DNA of 64,000 nt from Oryzias latipes (taxonomy: Eukaryota > Chordata > Actinopteri > Beloniformes > Adrianichthyidae). Position numbers and translations under genes: made by a program. Shown one piece after another: positions 59,621-64,000 of this stretch. How positions within the stretch are numbered: position 1 is the stretch's first letter; each line of letters starts with the position of its first letter. The notes beneath the pieces are model-generated. The model was not told where the DNA came from. It was given only the letters and a program-made list of their open reading frames with translations, and searched no databases. The stretch spans positions 9,079,983 through 9,143,982 of the forward strand of contig NC_019859.2 in the NCBI RefSeq assembly GCF_002234675.1, written 5' to 3'.

Positions 59621-62600
59621 GTAGATTTCACTGTGTGTTTGTTACAGCACAATAGAAAAGAAAAATATGGTGTTAAAAGTGTGTGTTTAGCACGCCAATA
59701 CAACAATGTAATGTTCAGAATCAATCAGGATTTAAAGAGAACGCTTCTTGGCATTCACAGCTGCTTTATCATGCTGGTCCTGTCACCGTAATCTCCACTT
59801 ATAGTAAGCATGACAGAAAAACCCTGTTGTTCGTCTGGTGAGGAGAGAGTCCAGTCAAAGCCCAACAAAATGAAACACAGCAGCATATCCAATCTGAATT
59901 GCTTGCAGTTTGTTTCTAATTAAGCCATTGTGCTAGCTGCTAGTGACTGTGACAGGAGCACGCCCTCTGTTTCGTGGGAGATTTTGCCTAACTGCTGATT
60001 TGCACCGGGTCGGGAGTTCAGCGTGGTAAAAACGAGACACTCCCTGCCTTGATTGTGCACTTTACCCACAACCCTTGAACTTGGCCACACGCTAGCCCCA
60101 TATTGTTGCCGGCCCTGCATGCTGGGACGCGAGGACAAGTTGTGCTGATGAACACAGCAGAGAGCAAGTAAAAAGAAGGTATTTAAAATGAGGTGTGTGT
60201 GTGTGGGGGGGTTTAGAGCTGTGGCGCTTGTGCCTTCCTGCGGATGTGCCTGTACCACCCAAGTGCCAGCCAGATCCACCATCTGCTCATCCTAGAACAC
60301 AGTCTCTCTGTTTAAGACAGCGACGGTGTCTCTCTTTCTTTTCTTTGTGCTCAAACCCCTCTACACCGTGCAGACTGCCTCTGAAGAAATTAAAAGACAG
60401 TTCCTGAATAACATTGATTGAGGAGAAGGAAGGCAGCCAAGAAGATGAAATGTGGGGTCATACAGGGTCAGGTAGAGTTTACCTTAATGAGAGGATGCTA
60501 AAAATAGTGCCGGTTAAAAAAATTGCAGAAAAAGGGTGTTGCTTTCAAGGATTTTTTTATGGGAGGACAGAAATGGCTCCTAAATGATGACCTACCCTTT
60601 TTTTTGAGTGTTTGTAGCAAAATATTTAGCCATAAAATATAAATCGTCCTTCTATAGAGACTGAAAATTTCTAGATGAAAAGACAAACAACTTTGCTCCT
60701 TGGGGAACCGGCCGTGCCTCTCACATACTTTTTTTTTTTTAATCTTAAACCTTAGAAAAACGTTTTACTCTCAGTTAGATATAATTGTGGGTAGAAAGGG
60801 CCTTTTCTTATAGACAAACTTCCATATCTTACAAAAAAGATTTCTACATTTGCTTTGTCCTGGTCTTAAGTGTAGATTTAAATACTTTTAGCAGCCATTA
60901 TCTTGGTGACATGTGACATGTGTCTTTGAGAGCAAAGCAGAAGGCTGCAGTGCTGGAATATGGATGGATTGGAAGATAGCAGAGAGGTTCCGTGCTCTTC
61001 ACTTCACAGAAGAAAGGATTGTGTTTTGTACCTGCTAGGATGGCCTTTGTTCTTTAGAGGGGCTGAGTGTCTAGACTTAAAGGTTCATAACTTTTTACAG
61101 TAACTAAAGACGCTCAAGATAAAGTGACATGGGCTCTTTTGAAAATATATATTACAATTTTTTTTCCTGACAGTTTTGCCCCATCTCGAGTTTGCTTTAA
61201 TGATTTTAAGAAACTAACTTTTAGTGTCAATTAAATGCACTTTAGCTTAATAGTACTCTGAGCTATACTTATTTATGCTTTACACAAATGTAGGAGCTAT
61301 CACACACAAATGAATTGGCATTAAAATATTGACATGATAGTAAACAAACATATTAAAGTGAGAAATCTGCCTGACAACAACAGAAAATGAACCTACTGAG
61401 TAATTGAGAATTCATTGTAGTTTTAATTAAGGTTTCCCCATATTAACGCTAGAGCAATCTGATATATTTTTAGAACTTTCTGCCAGAAATTAATTTCCTG
61501 GTGGCTTTTGCCGTGGCTGTGGACCTGCATCCCAGCACTCAGATCGACCAAGGTGGGGGTCTCTGAAATAAGATGAAAAAGAATAAGAGAGAGGTCAGGA
61601 CAGCAGCAAAGGAAGCGAAAATGATCATCAGGAGAGGAAGCAGAAGATTATTACAGTGGCTTTCACCATGTTGCTAGAAACCGATAAGCGTGCATAAACA
61701 TATCGATGGCACAACCCACTTCACATCCTTCAGAGTATTGAGATGGACCTGTCGCATTGATGGCTTACATGACACATTGTTGGCCAACACATAAATGTGG
61801 CAGAGCGAGAATCTCTACGTTTGAAAGCTTGCACTCCATTTGACCTCAAGACAGCCCAAAAGAATTTCATAATTTATATTTTGAGTTTATTTTTGTATTT
61901 ATTTATAAAGGTTTGCGAGTTACACTAAAAAGAAAACATATCTGTACTTAGTGCTCCAAATAACGAACAAGAATGATCACAGAGACAGACTAGAAACAGG
62001 TTATTCAACAAATATCTATTAATAAAGAGGGAGTTTGAGGACACCTGCATGTGCTCATTAATTCTCCCCCAGGCTTTAAATTAAGTGATCCTGCTTTCTA
62101 TTTGATATATTTACATATTCTTCAATATTGATAATACCAAAAGACTATCATGAATGCCATCATCACCTGGAATAAGACCAAAAAGCTTAAACTAAGCTTA
62201 AACTCAGCTTAAACTACAAGAAAATGTTGTCAAATTAATGATAAAAGACTTCATTTCATTTCATTTAAGTTATTCTTTTTGTGAGATTTAATTACGTCTC
62301 ACAAAAGAACGTTATGGACCTATTTTTGACTTTAGCTCTTTATCTCTGTAATGTTGGTTCTTTTCATTTTACTTCAAACTGTTTATGTCTGGACAATATT
62401 TGAAATAGTCTTATCACACTAAATATGGCACAAACTCACTTTCTGTTGATTTAGAATCTATTTATTTCCCATTTTATCTAGTTAATAGCTCCCGCCTTAG
62501 GCCCAAAATAGCTTCTCTGTGTTTCTAGTTATAAGTCTTTCCTTCAGCAGATTGATCCCAGATGTGGGCTGTTTGGAAAATAATAATTAATCAGTAATAA
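59621..62600 (+). other. cfap52 intron 12, proximal part
   Basis: No coding exon found. It includes a moderately complex stretch at 59880-60460, a homeodomain-like palindromic patch near 61476-61495 (AGAAATTAATTTC) and a three-unit AAGCTTAAACTA repeat (62187-62217). Confidence 0.5.
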
Positions 62601-63195
62601 GCTGCACGGTGGAGCAGTGGTTAGTGCTTTTGCCTCACAGCAAGAAGGCCCCTGGTTCAAGTCCCGGCAGGGGACCTGAAACAGAACATCAATGGGGGAC
62701 CTTTCTGTGTGGAGCTTGCATGTTCTCCCCGTGCATGCGTCCGACGTCCTCCCACCATCCGAGAACATTCTTCATAGGTTAATTGGTTATTCCCATGATC
62801 GAAAGATTGCAGGTTCGATTCCCGCCTTGCACGCCCATGTGTCGAAGTGTCCTTGGGCAAGACACTGAACCCCACCTTGCCTCTGGTGGGAGGTTGGCGC
62901 CAGTGTTCGGCAGCAGAGCTGCCATCAGTGTGTGAATGTGTGTGTGCATGTGTGAATGGGACTGTGACTGTAAAGCGCTTTGGGCCTTCGTAAGAAGGTA
63001 GAAAGCGCTATATAAGTATACGCCATTTACCATTTACTCCAAATTGTCCATAGGTGTGAAAGTGAGAGTGCATGAGTGGTTGTGACCCTGAGACAGACTG
63101 GTGAGCTGTCCCCAGCCTTTGGCCGGGATAGGCTCCAGCAGCCCCGTGACCCCGAAAAGAACAAACGGATCCGAAGATGCAAAAAAGGAAATGGA
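62601..63195 (+). mobile_element. tRNA-headed dispersed repeat interrupted by a SINE
   Basis: The left half (62601-62790) carries the head 'gctgcacggtggagcagtggttag', the B box 'ggttcaagtcc', and runs to 'taggttaattggttat'. The right half (63037-63195) resumes at 'ctccaaattgtccataggtgtgaa' and ends 'gggataggctccagcagccccgtgaccccga'. Together they reconstruct the order seen at 35040-35421. Confidence 0.85.
62791..63036 (+). mobile_element. tRNA-derived SINE (V-SINE/HE-like), copy C, nested and 5'-truncated
   Basis: It has the B box 'ggttcgattcc', 'gtcgaagtgtccttgggcaagacactgaacccc', 'ggttggcgccagtgttcggcag' and the tail 'gtaaagcgctttgggcc...agcgctatataagta..ccatttacc'. The A-box half of the head is missing. 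It splits the repeat at 62601-63195. Confidence 0.85.
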
Positions 63196-64000
63196 TAAAT
63201 GACACTATAAATTATTCTGTGCTTTTTAAAAGAGTGTTGATCAAACTTGTCAACCCAAATTTACCAAATCCCTGCGCAGAAATCAAATTGTAGTAAAACA
63301 GTGGTAGAATGAATAGAACACCGTAATGATTTGTTTTCCAAAATAAGTTCTAGTTTGATGTCAACTAAAATTCTTCAGGATTTTCCTCTTATCTGACATA
63401 TTTGCTTGACTTTGCACAAATGCAATCATTTCTGTAAAATTGCAACAAGCGTATTGCCTCACATTTTTATTTTTGGTTTGACAACAGTTGATAGGATTTT
63501 AAGTGCACTGAAATTAGCATATCTGTTTTACGTGCAGCCAAATAGTGCCAAGGGACTGAGATGAGGGTTGAAGCATCACTTCACCTTCAGTAGAGTTTCA
63601 TCAAATCATGGTGACTTGAAAGGTTGTTTTTAAAGATCAAAACCCTTCCTTCCATGCACGTTTTTTTTCACTGTTTCTCCTTGAAACATACAAAAATGGA
63701 TCTCTTTTTTGAATGGGGCAATATGTTTCTGTTGCAATGAATAACTTCACCTGGAAACTGCCTTATTTGTGTTACTTGCTACTTTGACAGCTGTTAAGCT
63801 CCACGGATGATTACATTTCATTTAGATCAGCAAACAAGGTTTCAATAAGTGGGTGTGACAAGCTGAAATGAATGCAACAATATTCTCAACTCATTTCCAT
63901 ACAGAGTGGGATAAATGAAGCACCAAATGCTAATTAGGCCCACTGACTTTAATATGTCTTCTAATTACACTCCTCTATTAAAATGCATAGTCAAAACATG
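63196..64000 (+). other. Right-edge intron sequence, candidate conserved non-coding element
   Basis: No gene is recognised. From about 63540 the sequence is free of obvious repeats and simple runs. It holds TAATTA-type homeodomain cores (63931-63936 and 63961-63966). It lies in what should be the penultimate cfap52 intron. Confidence 0.4.

Noticed and set aside
1..64000. CRISPR array, prophage, operon or bacterial-type system
   Set aside because: All genes are spliced vertebrate genes, and no regularly spaced direct repeats or bacterial genes are present.

Overview
The window looks like nuclear genomic DNA of a teleost fish, probably percomorph-like. The introns are AT-rich, exons are split by canonical GT-AG introns, and several fish-type transposable-element families recur (tRNA-headed SINEs and MITEs with terminal inverted repeats). 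Four protein genes can be built exon by exon. The species cannot be fixed from sequence alone.

Layout: (1) 1-9576, plus strand: the last two coding exons of a netrin-1 gene, encoding the C-terminal netrin (NTR/C345C) module; the rest of the gene lies to the left. (2) 13031-41897, minus strand: a complete eight-coding-exon syntaxin-8 gene (238 codons), tail to tail with ntn1 and with two introns of about 10 kb. (3) 43798-50935, plus strand: a complete eleven-coding-exon TBC1D24-like gene (726 codons, TBC plus TLDc), divergent from stx8. (4) 52591 to beyond the right edge, plus strand: cfap52 (WDR16), 12 coding exons giving 522 codons; the last roughly 100 codons lie outside the window.

From general knowledge, human chromosome 17p carries NTN1, STX8 and CFAP52 in this order and orientation, so the block is conserved synteny. 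The exception is the TBC1D24-like gene, which sits between the divergent stx8 and cfap52 promoters. The products act in unrelated processes: axon guidance (ntn1), endosomal membrane fusion (stx8), vesicle and membrane traffic (TBC1D24 family) and motile-cilium microtubules (cfap52). They are neighbours by ancestry, not an operon-like system.

Most of the remaining sequence is intron and transposon debris. The most distinctive pieces are a roughly 1.5-kb very GC-rich, strand-asymmetric island in the TBC1D24-like gene, twin 205-bp TTAA-flanked MITEs, a near-palindromic RFX X-box upstream of cfap52, CRE-like motifs upstream of both divergent genes, nested SINEs, and several inverted-repeat elements. 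I found no CRISPR array, functional rRNA or tRNA gene, or intact autonomous transposon, and no clear sign of an entirely new molecular system.
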